Shown here piece after piece: positions 6,679 to 8,486 of a DNA stretch of 8,486 nucleotides (position 1 is the stretch's first letter; each line of letters opens with the position of its first letter). Source of the DNA: CAYYAU01 sp964469765 [NCBI: uncultured Clostridia bacterium] (GTDB taxonomy: Bacteria > UBA6262 > WVXT01 > CAYYAU01). The DNA lies in NCBI GenBank assembly GCA_964469765.1, contig CAYYAU010000042.1, positions 1-8,486 of the forward strand. Direction: 5' to 3'. The notes beneath the pieces were generated by a model that saw only the letters and a program-made list of their open reading frames with translations, had not been told where the DNA came from and ran no database searches. Both the position numbers and the translations under genes were made by a program.

Positions 6679-7482
6679 TTATAAGAGTTTATGTTTAAAA
6701 GAAATTTGGTCAACAGACCAAGACTTTATTTTTCCATCTTCATATTTGACAACTACTTTTTTTAATGGAATATTAAGGTCCTCCACAACTGCTACACCTT
6801 CTGGTGTTGATACCTTTGAGTCAATCTTTGGAAGTAATTTTCCTGTCTCTCTATACAATTCGTTTTCATATGCAATACAGCATATTAACCTTCCACAGAT
6901 ACCTGAAATCTTAGCAGGATTTAAAGTAAGATTCTGGTCCTTTACCATATCTAATGAAACAGGGGTAAACTTCTTTAAAAATGTTTTACAACAGATTGGT
7001 AATCCACATGGTCCTATACCACCTAAAATCTTTGCTTCATCTCTTACACCAATTTGAACCATCTGTATCCTTGTTTTTAATATGTGCCCTAAATCCTTTA
7101 TTAACTGTCGGAAATCAATTCTTCCTTCAGCAGTATAATATATAAAAAGAACTTTCCTATCAAAACTGTAATTTACCGAGGTGAGTTTCATATCAATCTC
7201 TTGTTGTTTTATCTTTGTAAGAACCTCCTCATAAGCTTCTCTATTCTTTTGTTTATTATTACGAAGAGCAATAAAGTCCTCTTTTGTAAGTTTTCTTTTC
7301 ACTCTATAAATATGTCTTTTAGTCTTATCAAGCATCATTTCGTTACTTACAACTCTTCCTAACTCTAAAGCATTCTTTGTCTGAACAATACAAAGGTCCC
7401 CAATTGAAAGCTCCAATCCCCCTGTTAAATATATATCCCTTTCCTTTGGTAATCTAATTTCAACCTCAACCACTAAAGGCAT
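6679..7482 (-). CDS. ricT: PSP1/RicT (YaaT) family protein, RNase Y-modulating iron-sulfur protein
   Basis: This 267-residue protein belongs to the PSP1 C-terminal domain family (YaaT/RicT). In Bacillus subtilis, RicT with RicA and RicF forms an iron-sulfur-containing complex that directs RNase Y in mRNA maturation. The diagnostic core is here: GGIGPCGLPICC (154-165) and SGICGRLICC (193-202), giving six cysteines in two CGxxxCC blocks (159, 164, 165, 196, 201, 202), preceded by YYTAEGRIDFRQL (115-127). An N-terminal beta domain (1-60) and a charged helical segment (64-98) complete the usual layout. Length is near the family norm. The start at 7482 is set by AGGAG 7 bases upstream. RicT genes often sit near metG in many bacteria, as here. 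RicA and RicF partners are not in the window, and the function outside Firmicutes is largely inferred. Confidence 0.92.
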   Translation of the reverse strand: MPLVVEVEIRLPKERDIYLTGGLELSIGDLCIVQTKNALELGRVVSNEMMLDKTKRHIYRVKRKLTKEDFIALRNNKQKNREAYEEVLTKIKQQEIDMKLTSVNYSFDRKVLFIYYTAEGRIDFRQLIKDLGHILKTRIQMVQIGVRDEAKILGGIGPCGLPICCKTFLKKFTPVSLDMVKDQNLTLNPAKISGICGRLICCIAYENELYRETGKLLPKIDSKVSTPEGVAVVEDLNIPLKKVVVKYEDGKIKSWSVDQISFKHKLL

Positions 7483-7489
7483 ATTATTT

Positions 7490-7494
7490 CTCCT
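7490..7494 (-). promoter_or_regulatory. Ribosome binding site of ricT
   Basis: On the minus strand this reads AGGAG, 7 bases before the ATG at 7482. It fixes the ricT start and is far stronger than the sites of the four genes that follow. It lies in the 46-base ackA-ricT gap, which otherwise shows no terminator-like hairpin and no convincing promoter. Confidence 0.8.
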
Positions 7495-7528
7495 ATTATC
7501 ACAGAGATTAATATAAAGTTTTCAGTTT

Positions 7529-8486
7529 CTATTTCTTTCTGAGTTTTGTTATTATTTTTAATGTATCCCTTGCTATTACAATCTCCTCATTTGTAGGAAT
7601 ACAAAGTATCTTTGTTTTTGAAGAACGTTTACTGAGTACACCTTCTCTTTTTACAACCCTGTTATTTCTTTTTTTGTCAATCTTTATACCAATAAAATCA
7701 AGTCCTTCACATGCCATCTCCCGGACAAGCGGAACATTCTCTCCTATCCCAGCAGTAAATACTAATGCATCAGCTCCTCCAAGAACTGCTGAATATGCTG
7801 CTATATACTTCTTTAATACATAGGTAAATATTTTTAAAGCAAGTGCTGCTCTTGAATTTCCTTTTTTATACTGAGTTATTATCTCTCTCATATCATTACT
7901 GATACCTGATATTCCATCAAGCCCACTATGTTTATTTAACATAGAATCCATCTCACTTAAACTTATACCTGCCTTTGATAATAGATGAAGAACAATTGCA
8001 GGGTCAATATTTCCACATCTTGTTCCCATAACCAACCCTTCCAATGGTGTGTATCCCATGGATGTATCTACAGATTTACCTTTTTTAACAGCAGTAATAC
8101 TACATCCATTACCTAAATGACAAGTAATAATATTGAGCCTATTTAAAGGCTTTTTTAAAATCTCACCTGCTCTTTCAGCCACGTATCTATGCGATGTCCC
8201 ATGAAATCCAAACCTTCTTATACCATACTTTTGATACTCCGCATATGGTAAAGCATATATATAGGCATATGGAGGCATACTCTGATGAAACGCTGTATCA
8301 AAAATTGCTACCTGAGGAATACCTGGAAGAAGAACCTCACATGCATTTATTCCTCTAAAATTATGTGGATTATGCAGAGGCGCCAAATCAATACAGTCTC
8401 TTATGTCCTTTTTTACTTCGTCATCAATTAATACTGAAGAAGAAAACTTCTCACCACCATGAACCACTCTATGACCAACAGCACCA
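7529..8486 (-). CDS. ackA: Acetate kinase, partial (5' end beyond window)
   Basis: This cytoplasmic enzyme interconverts acetyl phosphate plus ADP with acetate plus ATP; in fermenters it is the ATP-yielding last step of acetate production. The visible 318 residues begin GAVGHRVVHGGEKF. That motif usually lies near residue 90 of about 400, so roughly the first 85-90 residues are outside, including the first phosphate-binding loop. Present are the GHR arginine, FDTAFHQSMPP with the catalytic Asp, the phosphate-site FHGTSH, CHLGNGCS, SMGYTPLEGLVMGTRCGNIDP with its conserved Arg, FTAGIGEN, and the C-terminal IPTNEEIVIARDT with its conserved Glu. All known active-site blocks in the visible part are intact. 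The GTG at 8467 is an internal valine codon, not a start. The stop is TAG, 46 bases before ricT. A phosphotransacetylase gene is not visible. Confidence 0.97.
   Translation of the reverse strand, partial: GAVGHRVVHGGEKFSSSVLIDDEVKKDIRDCIDLAPLHNPHNFRGINACEVLLPGIPQVAIFDTAFHQSMPPYAYIYALPYAEYQKYGIRRFGFHGTSHRYVAERAGEILKKPLNRLNIITCHLGNGCSITAVKKGKSVDTSMGYTPLEGLVMGTRCGNIDPAIVLHLLSKAGISLSEMDSMLNKHSGLDGISGISNDMREIITQYKKGNSRAALALKIFTYVLKKYIAAYSAVLGGADALVFTAGIGENVPLVREMACEGLDFIGIKIDKKRNNRVVKREGVLSKRSSKTKILCIPTNEEIVIARDTLKIITKLRKK

Noticed and set aside
6746-7057. Plus-strand open frame of 103 codons
   Set aside because: It is antisense to the cysteine-rich core of ricT and is explained by the codon use of that gene.
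8465-8467. GTG as the start of acetate kinase
   Set aside because: The frame continues upstream as GAVGHR, matching the acetate kinase family, so this is an internal valine and the gene is cut by the window edge.

Overview
The window is AT-rich bacterial DNA, by eye roughly one third GC or less. Seven protein genes all lie on the minus strand, in the order ackA - ricT/PSP1 - metG - four-carbon sugar-acid kinase - class II aldolase - GH57-like lipoprotein - unrecognised secreted protein. The first and last run off the window edges. I see no RNA gene, mobile element, CRISPR array, convincing repeat or factor-independent terminator. Acetate kinase points to acetate-forming fermentation. The lipoprotein signal and the Sec signal suggest a bacterium with an elaborate surface. 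Low GC, a RicT protein with this gene order, and a GH57/glucodextranase-C architecture would fit a thermophilic or uncultured anaerobic lineage (Omnitrophota-like, for example), but the taxon is only a guess.

Region by region (transcription runs from high to low coordinates): 8486-7529 is the C-terminal four fifths of acetate kinase. After 46 bases comes ricT (7482-6679), with a strong AGGAG ribosome binding site. metG follows 7 bases later (6671-5154) and overlaps the kinase gene (5157-4072) by the 4-base ATGA. The aldolase (4068-3511) starts 3 bases after the kinase stop. The lipoprotein (3508-1058) starts 2 bases after the aldolase stop. A 71-base gap then precedes the last gene (986 to the window edge), which again has a strong AAGGAG site. 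The tight packing from 7482 to 1058 strongly suggests one transcript with translational coupling.

Functionally the cluster mixes three themes: housekeeping translation and RNA decay (MetRS, RicT), small-carbon metabolism (acetate kinase, sugar-acid kinase, class II aldolase/decarboxylase) and cell-surface proteins. The kinase-aldolase pair resembles the OtnK/OtnC steps of four-carbon sugar-acid catabolism, but the dehydrogenase and isomerase partners are not in the window.

The most interesting gene is the 816-residue lipoprotein. Its order of modules is that of GH57 amylopullulanases: a GH57 barrel, a CBM9/DOMON-like beta domain and a glucodextranase C-terminal-like domain. Every catalytic-site block I can place by eye has been replaced while the scaffold motifs remain. 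It may be a surface-anchored, catalytically dead glycan-binding protein. The unrecognised secreted protein next to it could be its partner.
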